From Hyparrhenia diplandra (Eukaryota; Streptophyta; Magnoliopsida; Poales; Poaceae): DNA of 64,000 nt. The notes below the pieces were generated by a model. It did not search any database and had not been told where the DNA came from. It saw nothing but the letters and a program-made list of their open reading frames with translations. The stretch spans positions 161,976 to 225,975 of the forward strand of contig JADLZK010000279.1 of the NCBI GenBank assembly GCA_015847255.1. Reading direction: 5' to 3'. Of the stretch, positions 20,639 through 33,175 are shown in pieces. A program made the position numbers and the translations under genes. Each line of letters starts with the position of its first letter. The stretch's first letter is position 1.

Positions 20639-23600
20639 ATGTCGCGGCGCGCACCAGCCGATAGCGGGCAAGGGGCCGCCCGTGAAGAGTAGCCCACACC
20701 ACCGCCAGTAGGTAACGTGCAACCGATCTCCGCCGAAGAGCCGGAGATTGAGATGGACCGGGAATGGGCGCCATCTCAGTCTTCGCATGAAATTGTCCGC
20801 GTGCTAGTGGACCAGGGGTTCTACCGGACCAGACCATCGTCGGATGGCGGATGCCAGAGGCGGAAGAGGAGTACCCCATGCCGCAAACCCACAAGGCAGT
20901 AGTCTTTGAGGACTACTTCCTCCACGGGTTTGGGCTGTCGACGCACCCGTTCCTTCTCTAGCTGCTGACCTACTATGGCCTGCAGCTGTGCCACCTACCC
21001 CCCAACACCATCTTGTCGGTCGCCATCTTCATCGCGCTCTGCGAGTGCTTCTTGGGGATTGAGCCAACTTTCATCTGTGGAGGTACTATTTCAGCGTCGT
21101 CATGCGGGGGTCGACGGATCCTGAGTCGCCGGCAGAGTGTACCTGAAGCTGCTCGACGGCTGGGCGAACGGTACCCCCACGTGACCCTTCCGTCGAACGT
21201 CGCCGGATGGATGACGAGGTGGTTATATCTGCCACAGCCAGCGGGCGAGCCGACGCTTCCTTCCGACCCCAGCCGTGTACCTATCCGTTGCCCGAGCTGG
21301 AATGAGAGGCCGCCGGCAGAGGAGATGCCGCAGGTGATGGAGCTTGTCGCCATGATCCAGGAGTTGAACGTCACCGGCGTTGACATCGCCTACATCTTCA
21401 TCGACCGCCGCTTCCAGCCGTGCAAGAGCAGGGATCACCCCAACTTCGAGTACACCGGCCAGGACGACGGTACCAGGGAGGTGAGAAACTACCTGCCAAG
21501 CCGCAAGGTGATGTACCGCCTGGGATGTATTCTGCTTGAGGAGCGCCCGGAGTCGAGGCCAACCGGAAGGCCGGCCAATGCTTTCAGCGCTCACATCCCG
21601 CCGCCCCTGGTAAGTGTTCGATAAAATGCCTGGGTTGCCTTCTTTCGTACATGTATATCTGTGATCGAATCGACCATTGTCACTGCAGATCCATGGAATG
21701 GAGCGCCGCCAGTATTTCAACTTGCCGGCGCACAAAGCCGCTACAGTGCGCCAGCGCGCAACGCAGGGGGCCGCACCTCCCGCAGCCGGAAGAGCGAGGA
21801 ACGCGCCGACCCTCGAAGAGCGGGCGCGCGGCAAGCGCTCCCTTGAGGACCCATTGCCCTGGCCCGGGGATTTAGGAGGAGGATTGTTACTGCTGGGCGT
21901 CCACGACGCCCAACTGAAGAGATGCCCAGCCATTGGCAGCTTGTGCTATCCGACGAAGAAGAACAAGAAGATGTTGTCGTCACCGAGGTGCATGCCAATC
22001 AGTTCTCGATGAACCATCTTTGATGAACTGTGTCCACTGTAGTCGCTATAGGATGCTTTACATTGTATATTGTATGATGCAGCCGCCACGGTTCGAGCCT
22101 GTGCGCCGCGACGAGGAGAGAACGCCAACGCCACGCGCCGCCACACCGGGAAGCACAGGAGCGCGCTCCGGCACCGGTGGGAGCGCAAGTAGCGGTGGGC
22201 GCTCTGGTGGCCGTGCCCGCGGGTTCCGCGTGTCCCAGCTGTAAGTCTTGTCCCAGCTGTAAGTCTTGTGCACTTTGTCATTAATGATCACCTTCTGTTG
22301 CGCCGATCTTGACAAAAGAGATGTGCCCAGGGCGCCCGACACGAGGCCCCTGGAGCCAGTTGGGGTAGCGGAGTGCCTGTGGGTGGTACCCCCATAGGCC
22401 GCCACCATGGCGCCTCAGGTGGTGAATGCCACGCCACCACCAACTGTGGTCATGCCTCCACCGGTGGCCAATGTCCGACCACCGACCGCGCCAGAGATCG
22501 CCCATCACCGTGGGTCCCCAGTCCAGCGCCCCGAGTCCCCATTCCAGCGCCTCGAGTCCCCGATTGACAACATCCAGAGGGAGGGCTGGGTGGATGACTG
22601 GGAGCGCTATCATGACGCGCTGATGCAATCACCGCCAAGGAGCCCGTCGCCGGCTATTCAGCCGGCGGCGAAAGAAGAGGAGGAAGATGAAGAAGACGAG
22701 GCAACGCACCTTGCCCGCCAACTGACTGAGTCTGCGAAGCGCCTCCAAGTTCGTAGTTGACTGCTTTCATCATACTTGTGCATCTTGTTATGCCTAATCA
22801 CTAATCGAAATTCTTCAGCGTGTCTGCGCCGATGAAGTGCGCCACCTGCGTGAGGAGCTGGCACGCAGCTAGGACGCCCTGGTGCTTGCCAACCAGGTCC
22901 GCGCGGAGCTTGCGCGGGAGCGGGACCAGCTTGTAGCGGAGCGGGCGGCGCTGACGGGCGAGTGGGATCGCCTGGTGGCCGAACGCGCCAGGGAGGCCGC
23001 CGACCAATGCGAGGCCCTCGACCATGCCCACGCAGTGCTTAATGAAGAGCGCCAACGCCTGGACGCCGACAGGGCCCTTCTTGAGGAAGATGCCCGCCGC
23101 GCCACCGTGGATGAAGGACGAACCGCGCTGGAGGCTGAACGCGCTGCCATGGCAGCTGAGCACGTGCAGATAGCCAAAGAGCACGCCCAGTTTGCCATCC
23201 GCGAGGAGAAAATGCGCCATGACGCCCAGGACCAGGTCCTTGGTGAGTACCGCAAGGCCTTTTAATTGATGATGCTGATTCTGTAGATGACTAGATAACT
23301 TTGTTAGTTAATCAGAACTGTTGTGATATTGCGATACCTTGTAGACACGGAAGCCACATAGGAGGCCCTGCAGGAACAGCTCAACCAGGCTAATACTGAG
23401 ATGGAGCACCTAAGGGAGGAGCTTCAGAACGCCGCCGCTGGACGGGAACGCCTCGCTACCGTGGATGCCGAGATGGAGCTCCTCAGAGAAGACCTCCGGA
23501 ATACCACGACCGATCGTGATGGTGAGTGTGTGCAAACTCCTAACATTCCTGCATTATGGAAGAAAAAGGACCGGCCGTGATTCCTCATTACCTTTGGCAG

Positions 23601-24025
23601 CTCGGTTGGCCACGGCGCGGATGGAGGCGCGGGACCTCAATGTCGAGCGTGCTCTGTGGCAGGAATGGACGAAACAGCTCATCCAGGGCGTCGGACCTAT
23701 CCTGGACGCGATCCACGGCACTACGGCTGGCGGTGCCGCTCAAGCCGAGGCGCCACCAACGGGACCGCAGAACGTGGTCGAGCAGAGCGCTGTTGCCTGG
23801 GAGAACTTCAACGAGTTTGTCCTGCAGGTGACGCGCGACATCGCTTGACACACGCTGGCCGTGGTGCGCTCTCACTACCACGACGTAGACCAGGAGCGCG
23901 TCCGCACCGGCTATGCGCTTGGGACGCTTGGCGGCGACATCATCAACCTGCGTGCGGCCTGCGACCGGACAACGACGCGCCTGGTGGATGAGATGAACCC
24001 TCTGCTCCCCGAGCCTGAAGATTGA
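20639..24025 (+). pseudogene. Antisense ORF of the gypsy element (putative gypsy type transposon family), spliced, decayed
   Basis: Lies inside the element but on the opposite strand. A start is possible at 20,639 (MSRRAPADSGQG). The part at about 20,890-21,070 (FEDYFLHGFGLSTHPF ... LLTYYGLQLCHLPPNT ... FIALCECFLGIEP) matches the family known as 'putative gypsy type transposon' (PF04195, from memory). After low-complexity stretches comes a long charged coiled coil (22,880-23,260: repeated AER/ARE/EER heptads, then 23,347-23,520). The C-terminal segment at 23,600-24,025 ends NPLLPEPED-stop. Intron-like breaks with GT-AG signals occur, for example around 21,609-21,690 and 23,521-23,600. In-frame stops at 20,959, 22,870 and 23,846 and several frame shifts make it non-functional as read. 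Such ORFs are recurrent in grass elements; their function is unknown. Confidence 0.7.
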
Positions 24026-24560
24026 GAAGTCCTGGGTGACCATGCACCCCAGGCATAAAAACTTGTTGTTTTTTTATCTTTTGTTTGTTTATTTTGTTAA
24101 GCTAGGCATGAAAACACTTTGTTGGTTCGCCTGACCACAGCCAGCCTGTGGTCTTAGCATGAACTCGGTTAAGCTTTACTTTTACATGCTAACTGTTCTT
24201 GTAGTTTCTAGTCCAGTCACCGTTTAGCGAACGCCAGTCTAGCCTCATTGTGTTGGTATGACCGCAGCAAGGAGACGCGATGCTCAGGCAAGCTATTGGG
24301 TTGTTCAATCATCAACGAGGAGGTTCCTGCCGGCTGCCAGTCTATGTGGGGATGTACCAGTCGCACATACTGTAGCCGCCGAGATACAGGACCATCTCTA
24401 GGGGTTCGGTGACACAGTGGTCGTCAAGAAAAAAATAACTCAAAACAAAGTTAGATTGATGATGTGAAAGATTGCCAAAGACCATTGTATATAACTGCTT
24501 TATTGTAGAAGAAGCGAAACAATGTAAAAATTGGTACATATGTAGCTTACATGTATCCCT
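24026..24560. other. Non-coding spacer between antisense ORF and pol
   Basis: Convergent 3' ends: the antisense ORF stops at 24,025 and the minus-strand integrase reading stops at about 24,562. No other feature seen. Confidence 0.5.
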
Positions 24561-24866
24561 TTTAAGGGTAAAAACGCCTTAGGTGTTCGATGTTCCACGA
24601 GTTGGGGATGTCGACGTCCTCCATGGTGGTGAGCCTGTACGCACCTTGTCGGGTAACTTCTTTGACTTTGAAAGGGCCTTCCCAATGAGAATCCAACTTG
24701 TGAACCATCTTCTGCTTCGTCCGAAGGACGAGATCGCCTACTGCGAAGGCACGATCCCACACGTTGTGATTATAATAGCGCCTGACGCCTTCGAGGTACT
24801 TTGCGTTCCTGGTGCAAGACGCCAGTCGATGCTCCTTGAGTGCATTTAATTCATTTTCCCTGGCAG
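24561..24866 (-). pseudogene. Integrase C-terminus of the outer element (separated by insertion)
   Basis: Reads NAARENELNALKEHRLAS ... VGDLVLRTKQKMVHKLDSHW, then EGPFKV and HLRRFYP-stop. This is the usual end of a gypsy polyprotein (GDLVL, W-EGP-F-V). It continues the reading that stops at 32,138 on the other side of the nested element; the two are split at the GCGTT target site. Confidence 0.85.
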
Positions 24867-24870
24867 CGTT
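24866..24870. repeat. Target-site duplication GCGTT (left)
   Basis: Matches GCGTT at 32,134-32,138 around the nested element. Confidence 0.9.
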
Positions 24871-26585
24871 TGTTGCATTTCTTACGCGCAATCACTAGAA
24901 ACAGGTTTAGAACCCATTCCAAATGACGACGCTGAAATGCGCCGTTGATATCCCTGAGGTGGAACCACCGCGGTGTCGGTGATCCGGCCGGGAACATCAA
25001 CGGGATAGACCTTGCCAAATAAGGTATTCAACCGCAAGCGCACGGATCTATCATTGTAGCATTTCACCCGGAAGTATTCAGGGTATCGTTATTTATATTT
25101 TCCCAAAGGAAGGCATGGTGTAAAAGTCACTAATCCGGACATGGTCACGATAACAGAATGTATAATAGACCAAAGCTCAAAGTATGGATAAAAAGGATAG
25201 GTAATTGGATAACTTGACACACACACTCAAGCCAATCTCAAGGATAAAGATAAGAGAAAGAATAAAAGAATAAATCTAATATGGAGCAGGCATATCCTAG
25301 ATAGTCATGTCAAGATAGCAGGCACACACATGTTTTACTGTTAGAGATTCTAAGTCAAGAAAGCCAAGGTCTTGAGGAGTTACTTGGGCACCGCCCACGC
25401 CCCATCCGGGCAAGTGTCCGGCAATTAGCGCTTAACCCACACCCGAACGTGGGGGGATTTCTGAGGACGATCAAGGCTTGTCACGACCCGCCCGCCCTAC
25501 CCCCTCAACTGTGGGATGCTTCAGTAAACGATAGGTGACCGCTAGTCCAAACACCACGTTTGCACTATTGTTCACAACTCTTGGGTTGATCAAGGTTCCC
25601 GGTTAAAGAGTTCCTTCTCCAAGAGTTACTTTTTGAAGGTACGACTATCGATCCCAGAACCCGGTCATCAACCAAGTCAAACTCTCGATAGAACTCATCA
25701 TAACATTCTAACATTTGGTCTAAACATGTATGTATGAAATATTAAGCATAAGATTCTATATGACAAGATCATGATATAGAAACTATAGACTAGTTCATCA
25801 ACCAAGATTATGTCACAAGAACTTTGCTCTAATTCAAGAACACGACTATATTGATAAGTAGAGAACAAGATGGAGAACTCTAGATTGATCATACCGAATA
25901 GCTCCAAGATGTATTGCTGTCTTTTATTATTCCTTTGCCAAACTCCTACTACAAACTACAAAGAAGAAAAAGAAGAAATGGAAGAGGAAGAAGGAAGAAG
26001 GGGAAGGAGAAGAAGAAGAAATGGAGAGAGGCTACATTGTGTGGTGTGTGTTGAGAGAGGGAGAGAGGGGGCCTACCTATACACTTGGAGGAGGGGCCTA
26101 AGTGCTAAAATACATGAAACCGACCTTGTACACCTGCCATACGTGACCAAACCGACCTCCTAACGTCGGTACGCCCCATTTGGAAGGAGGATGAACCACC
26201 TCCCCGGGCTGGGCCTGAACCGCCTCGGGGAGGGGTGTGGGCGCACTTTTGCGCGCGCGCACCCACGGGCTCGGCTCGGGCCGGGCCTCGGCAGAGTGGC
26301 GTCCTTCATCTTGAAAAGTTGTGGGCCGGGCTTTGCTCGACCCATATTTGATGTTTTGGTCGATTTTGCCTTTGGGCTTGTGTTTTGTAAAAGTACGCTT
26401 TCCTCGGAAGGCGTATTTCGGCCGGCTTTCCACCTGTTTTTATTATAAACCCGCAAAATAAAACACTAGACACTACAAGTGGAAATTGGTTAGTGATAAA
26501 AAGCATATGAGCATGATAAAGAATGGTTTCTCCCCTTTTTGGTAGAATGTTGACGTATATAAAAGGTAGTTGTTTACCGTCAACA
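24871..26585 (-). repeat. 3' LTR of nested element, 1,715 bp
   Basis: Begins TGTTGCATTTCTT and ends GTCAACA. Nearly collinear with 30,409-32,133, and many of the small differences lie at CG-containing sites. ORFs here (for example 25,698-25,907) are repeated in the other LTR and are not genes. Confidence 0.9.
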
Positions 26586-29500
26586 AACTCCCCAAGCTTA
26601 CCCTTTCTTGGCGCCCCTCGTGCAAGAGAGAAGTACTTGGTTGTTGATCAGGAGTTGCTACTATGCCGATTACATCTTACCTGTGCCAGGGTTATAACAA
26701 AAAGTTTTCTAGAGTTTGAATAAAATGGCATGTTTATCCACCCTTTATTGCCTTTCATCGTTTGTGGGGCTTTTGAGTCGCTCTCCGAATCTTGGGCGGT
26801 TGCGGATAGAAAGGTTCTTACCAACTCGCTTATCTTTCATTCTTTTGAGTGACTATTAATCCAGAGGTTTTGAAATTTTTTTTACAAAGAAATTAGTTCC
26901 TCAAATGATCACTCGACGCGCTCAATGTATGTATGTGGTTGTTCCTCACCAAAGGCTTAGAGTTGCCTTTCTTTTTTCCTACCAACTATAAGGCTGATAT
27001 GTGGAGTTTTGGGTAAAAGATTGACATACTGTTTCATGTCATGTTGCCCTTGTCAAAGACCGAACCATTTGGAGAGACTAGTCATATGCCTTGACCAACA
27101 TGTGCAAGTGTGTGGAATATTTTTGGTATTCTTGGTGGACTCAAGTATCATGGCTCTCTCTTGTTTTTGGTAGAAAGAGGTATGGGCTACCTTTTTATTT
27201 CTTTTTTTTTCATAATCATTTTTTTACGAAGTACTCGACTTCCTCGTCTTTATTGGGACATTTGTCCATCTTTTTTTTTCTGCATAGCCCATACTTCTTC
27301 TTTGTAACAAGAGTTTTTGTGAGAGAGCATGATAAAATGAGTGGAGCATTATTTTGGTGGATGGATGGGTGCATGTTGTGCGCAACTCTCAGTGTGAGAG
27401 TCGGCGTTTATTTCTGGGGTGTGAGGGAATCTTGATCATGGGCATATGAAAAGAATCTCAACGATAGGTTCTGATGTTTTGACAGAGGCTCACCATGAAA
27501 ACAAGCAAAGCATATGACTAAGGTTTTTCATGTAAGATCATAGATCTTGTCATATGGCTCACGGTGGGATTTGTGCATATCATTGAGGAACTTTTTGAAT
27601 TTTGATTTTTTGAAAAGAAAACTCGGATATTAAGTCATTCTAAGAACAAAGTCATAGCAAGTTCATTTCACCATATCATATCCGGCAACAACTTAGATCA
27701 GATAGTGCTAATGCAACCCACATAAATCAGGCTTTTCAAGGTGAACTATAACTTAGCCACTAAACCCAAACTAGAGAAAAATTAATGTTATAAACTAGGC
27801 ACAAGCAAAAACATAAGACAGAGCAACTCTTCATCATTTCAACAAGGGACTAAAAACTAAACTTTTCCATAGCACATATGTATAAAATTTTTAATTTTTC
27901 TTTTAGTGTAACTCAACATTTCATAAGATAGAGATAATAATCAAAATGTGAGATACATGTTACCTTTCTTGGAGTCCTCCCCAAGCTAGTTTTTTGCTTT
28001 CATTTTATGGTTTACGCTAGCTTGAGCACGCAATGATCCGAGTCGTGATTGGTGGCGTGGTTGGAGGCTCCCCCTAAGCTTGTCTCTTGATGTCTCCAAA
28101 GTAACAGGACAAAAACATGGGCTTGAAAGGTTTATCTCCTCCCTCTCTTCTCTCCTTCTTCTCTTCTTTACCCCTTTTTTTTGTTATTATTTTTCTCTTT
28201 TTTTTCTCTCTTTTTTTATTCTCATAACTCATCATTCTTATAAGATAAGAAACTTATGAATAGAATGTGAGATACGAAGTTACCTTTCTAGGAGTCCTCC
28301 CCCAAGCTAGCTCTTGACTTACCTTAGGAATGTTGCTAGCTTGCACATTTTTCTAGCCCGATTCTCGGTTCGTGGCTTCTTTTGAGCGCGATAGGGAACT
28401 CCCCCAAGCTTGTCTTGTGATGATCTTTGGAAGAACGGAACAACCAAACTCGAGGTTTGAAAGGTTTTATTGTTTTATTTTATTATTATTATATCTATCA
28501 TTTTTTTTGGTTCGCCGGGCAAAATCGATCTCCATTATCATCTCCGTGACACCCTCTTGAAGTTTGATAATTTCCTGCAGGGGGTTAGTCCATATGGCCG
28601 ACCAAAATCCACACTAGCAGTTCTGGTTCAATAATCGGGCTCAACTCCATGTCTAATTGATTAAGGTAGACTTTTTGACCTAAGCACCATGCTCAATTCA
28701 AAAAGTTTATGGAAGTATGATCATTCGAATAACCAAAACTTCCAAACCATACATGCCAATATAGAAAGAGGAAGCATGAATTGATAACAAGATTCATCCA
28801 ATGGAGATAAAGGCATTGCAAGGCTTAACAAAATAATTATAATTTTTTTTTTGCAAGGTAAAGGAAAAAGGATGAGAGTGTAGATTTCACATTACCTTGT
28901 TATGGTCCTCCCCCAAGCTAGCTCAAAGCCCATCGGGTCGGGGTTGTACCCCGTGCTTTTTGGCTTTCCCTGCCTGGTTAGTATATAGTAGATTCACGGG
29001 TGGACTTACCATCCTCCATGATTACCAGAATTCAAACATATGCAGGAAGGAGCAAAAGAGCAGCTTGTTTTTTTTTTTTTTTTTTTTTTTGAAAATTTTA
29101 TTATCTAGGGAGGATATAAACTTCACCAAACTTTTCAAACTCAAACAAGGCTAAGATAAAGATGCAACATAAGTCTAGCCTTGCTTTATCTCCATCATGA
29201 AATAATAAACATGGATTTTTTTTCGGAGATAAGTATGAGTAAAAAGAATTGGTGAATTCTTACCTTTGCATACCTGAGTGTGTGTGTACCAACCACGCAT
29301 GAACGTAAGAATGTTGAAACTTTCACGGTGGTAGTTTGATGATTCCCCTCAGGTGGGCCACAAGGCTTAGGTGATACTGTGTAATGTGTATGGACCTTAG
29401 GCCTTAGTGGTAGTAAAGGTGTAAAGGAGGTGGCTCCTCCTTTCTTCTTTTTTTTTCATCATTTTTTTACATCATTTTTTTTTCTTTTTTTATTATACCT

Positions 29501-30408
29501 TTGCGCGCACTGGAGTGTACTTGACCGCAGCTCGAGGATAGAGTTCGTAATTGCCGTATCGGTAGCGTGATGATCTTGGCTTGGTTATGACTTCCCGGCC
29601 GGCCGGGGAGGCATATCGAACTCACTCAGTGTGGGCAACAAGGCTTTGTCACACACAAAGAATGTGCATGATTCATAAGCCTTGATGCTTGCAACAAAGG
29701 CCTTAGGAGAGAAGGATCCCTTCTTGCTTGTATGGAAGCAATGCCGGGTGGAGTCAGATGCCTTCATTGTTTATTTTGACCGTGCGGGGCCAACCACGCT
29801 CCTTTCTCCTCTTATTATATTTTTTTTTTTTCTTTTCTTTATATATATTTTTTTTTCTTTTTTTTTTTATAACATATTTTTTTTTTTCAATCTCTCTATT
29901 TTTTTTTCAACAACCATTTTTTTATAGCAAGGAGAGGCTAATCTCTTATTCACCTTCTTTTTTCGGACCCTTTTTTTCACTTCACTTTTTTTTTAGATTC
30001 TCTTATTTTTCTTTTTTTTATGATCCCCTTGGTGCGCTTTTGAAACTTGATTCTCACCATCCTCCCTCACACACTTGATTCTTGTGAAAAGTCAAGTGTG
30101 CAAAGTCGTGGTCTCCTTTTGGGTATGTTCCTCCGCCCAAGAGCATCACAATTTTCCTATTGATGTAGCCCCCATGTTTTCGAAAGCATCGTGTACCCCT
30201 TCGTTCTTCTTAGTCTCTACCTGAAATGGTTAGCGACAAGAATACCCGAAGGTGCATACTATCTTGATAACATGTCCTTGCTTTTTTTATTTATAAGAGA
30301 TTTTTTTTTAGAATAAAGGTCACTACACATGCACATTATAAAGAACATGTCCTGTTAGATCATCCCTTTAACCAACGCCTTCCCCGGCAAGAACGGGCGC
30401 CGGAAATG
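26586..30408. other. Interior of the nested element, non-coding
   Basis: Long T-rich tracts (23 T at about 29,068; more at 29,820-30,020). A degenerate tandem unit of about 320 bases (27,950-28,260; 28,265-28,520; weaker at 28,880-28,960) carries TCCTCCCC(C)AAGCTAG and CCCCAAGCTTG motifs. No ORF has recognisable domains. Confidence 0.6.
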
Positions 30409-32133
30409 CTTATTGCATTTCTTCCGCAAGAATCACTAGAAACAGGTTTAGAACCCATTCCAAATGACGACGCTCAAATGCGCCGTTGATATCCCTGTGT
30501 GGAACCACCACCGTGTCGGTGATCCGGCCAGGAACATCAACGGATAGACCTTGCCAAATAAGGTATTCAACCGCAAAAGCACGGATCTATCATTGTAGCA
30601 TTTCACCCGGAAGTATTCAGGGTATCGTTATTTATATTTTCCCAAAGGAAGGCATGGTGTAAAAGTCACTAATCCGGACATGGTCAAGATAACAGTAATG
30701 TATAATAGACCAAAGCTCAAAGTATGGATAAAAGGATAGGTAATTGGATAACTTGACACACACACTCAAGCCAATCTCAAGGATAAAGATAAGAGAAAGA
30801 ATAAAAGAATAAATCTAATATGGAGCAGGCATATCCTAGATAGTCATGTCAAGATAGCAGTAGGCACACACATGTTTTATGTTAGAGATTCTAAGTCAAG
30901 AAAGCCAAGGTCTTGAGGAGTTACTTCGGGCACTGCCCACGCGCCCCATCCGGCAAAGTGTCCAAAGAATTAGCGCTTAACCCACACCCGAACGTGGGGG
31001 ATTTGGGAGGACGGTCAAGGCTTGTCACGACCCAGCCGCCTACCCCCTCAACCGTGGGATGCTTCGTAAACGATAGGTGACCGCTAGTCCAAACACCACG
31101 TTTGCACTATTGTTCACAACTCTTGGGTTGATCAAGGTTCCCCGGTCAAAGAGTTCCTTCTCCAAGAGTTACGACCCGAAGGTACGACTATCGATCCCGT
31201 AACCCAGTCATCAACCAAGTCAAACTCTCGATAGAACTCATCATAACATTCTAGCATTTGGTCTAAACATGTATGTATGAAATATTAAGCATAAGATTCT
31301 ATATGACAAGATCATGATATAGAAACTATAGACTAGTTCATCAACCAAGATTATGTCACAAGAACTTTGCTCTAATTCAAGAACACGACTATATTGATAA
31401 GTAGAGAACAAGATGGAGAACTCTAGATTGATCATACCGAATAGCTCCAAGATGTATTGCTCTCTTTTATTATTCCTTTGCCAAACTCCTACTACAAACT
31501 ACAAAGAAGAAAAAAGAAGAAATGGAAGAGGAAGAAGGAAGAAGGGGAAGGAGGAGAAGAAGAAATGGAGAGAGGCTACATTGTGTGGTGTGTGTTGAGA
31601 GAGGGAGAGAGGGGGCCTACTTATACACTTGGAGGAGGGGCCTAAGTGCTAAAATACATGAAACCGACCTTGTACACCGCCATACGTGACCAAACCGACC
31701 TCCTAACGCCTACGACGCCCCATTTGGAAGGAGGATGAACCGCCTTCCCCGAGGCCGGGCCTGAACCGCTCAGGGGAGGGTGCGGGCGCACTTTTTGCGC
31801 GCACAAGCACCCACCCGGCTCGGCTCGGGCCGAGCCTCGGCAGAGTGGCGCCCCTTCGCCTTGAAAAGTTGTGGGGCCGGGCTTTGCTCGGCCCATATTT
31901 GATGTTTTGGTCGATTTTGCCTTTGGGCTTGTGTTTTGTAAAAAGTACGCTTCCGAAGGCGATTCTCGGCCGGCTTTCCACCTGTTTTTATTATAAACCT
32001 ACAAAATAAAACACTAGACACTACAAGTGGAAATAGGTTAGTGATAAAAGCATAAGAGCATGATAAAGAATGGTTTCTCTCCCTTTTTGGTAGAATGTTG
32101 ACGTATATAAAAGGTAGTTGTTTACCATCAACA
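30409..32133 (-). repeat. 5' LTR of nested element, about 1,725 bp
   Basis: Partner of 24,871-26,585. The exact left edge is uncertain by a few bases, because this copy starts TGCTTATTGC where the other starts TGTTGC. Confidence 0.88.
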
Positions 32134-32137
32134 GCGT

Positions 32138-32960
32138 TCGAGGCCTCCTCATCATAATTCTCCACTCGAGGGGAGCGAAAAGCGATGTTCGCTAGTAACA
32201 CAGCCTCCGAACCATATATCATGAAATATGGAGACACCCCGTGCTGTAGTAGGGCTGGGTGCGCAGCCCCAGACCGCCGCTGGCAACTCCTTCAACCATC
32301 CGCCCGGGTACTTGCCGTCTGACCTAAAAAGTCTTTTCCTCAGGGCTTCGAGTATCATGCCGTTGGCTCTCTCAGCCTGCCCGTTCGACCTTGGGTGTGC
32401 CACCGAGACATACTTGACCTTGATACCCTTCTCCTCACAGAAATCCCAAAAGTGACTACCGCTTGAAGGTACCGCCGAGATCAGTGATGATAGAGTTTGG
32501 GATGCCGAAACGATGAATGATATCATTGAGCATGTCCGCCTTGTAGGAATTAGCATCGACCAGTGGCAAGTACTCAATCCATTTGGAAAATTTATCGATC
32601 ATGACAAAGACCCACTTAAAACCACCAGCGCTACTTTGAAGGGGCCCGATGGCGCCCAGTCCCTAGCACGAAAAAGGACACATAGCGCAGGTATGGTGCG
32701 GAGCTCATGCGCTAGGACGTGGACCTATTTAGCGAAGAACTGACATTTGGTGCAATGACGCACTGTGTGCTCTTGTGATCGGCCACCGCCGCTGCGAGAG
32801 AAACTCCGCCGAAAAGCTTTGCCGACCAATGTTCGAGTGACACGGCGTGGTTGCCGCATATACCACTATGAATCTCATCGAGGAGTTTGATGTCGTCGAC
32901 CTTAAATATACACTTTTGCAATACTCGCTCAGCTGAATTCTTCCTCATGAGGTACCCATC
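32138..32960 (-). pseudogene. Integrase (N-terminal zinc finger and core) of the outer element
   Basis: From 32,948 leftward: a zinc-binding region with IHSGICGNHA, then the core with GIKVKYVSVAHPRSNGQAER, containing the catalytic Glu context (GQAE), and YGSEAVLLANIAF near the insertion point. Frames shift at least twice. The rest of the protein is at 24,561-24,866. Confidence 0.85.
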
Positions 32961-33175
32961 GACCAGGACACAGTTCTAACTACATCGGATGAGCCGCTCC
33001 CTGCTCCTCCTTGTCATCGGGTACAAGAGCCTCTTGTAGATACTTGATGATCAGGACCCGCCAATCTTCATCAACAACATGAGATAAGGTAGCAACAATC
33101 TGGTCGGCAGTCAGCTTTGGTACTACATCCTCCTGCTCCTGGATAGATGGCTTCCACAAATCTTCGACAAAGACC

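Larger units (their letters stand above)
24871..32133 (-). mobile_element. Nested non-autonomous LTR retrotransposon (LARD-like)
   Basis: Inserted in the outer element's integrase, with GCGTT duplications. Each LTR begins TG and ends CAACA. The presumed polypurine tract (minus-strand AGCTTGGGGAG, 26,587-26,598) lies next to the left LTR. The presumed primer site, minus-strand GGCGCCCGTTCTTGCCGGGG, lies just left of the right LTR (about 30,383-30,403). The orientation is therefore minus. The 3.8-kb interior (26,586-30,408) has no gag or pol similarity that I can see, only T-rich and repeat-like sequence. It must rely on proteins supplied in trans (inference). Confidence 0.88.

Noticed and set aside
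25698..26456. ORFs repeated at 31,241-31,896
   Set aside because: They lie in the two LTRs of the nested element and have no domains.
28069..30020. Proteins made of F/S runs
   Set aside because: Translations of T-rich tracts inside the nested element.
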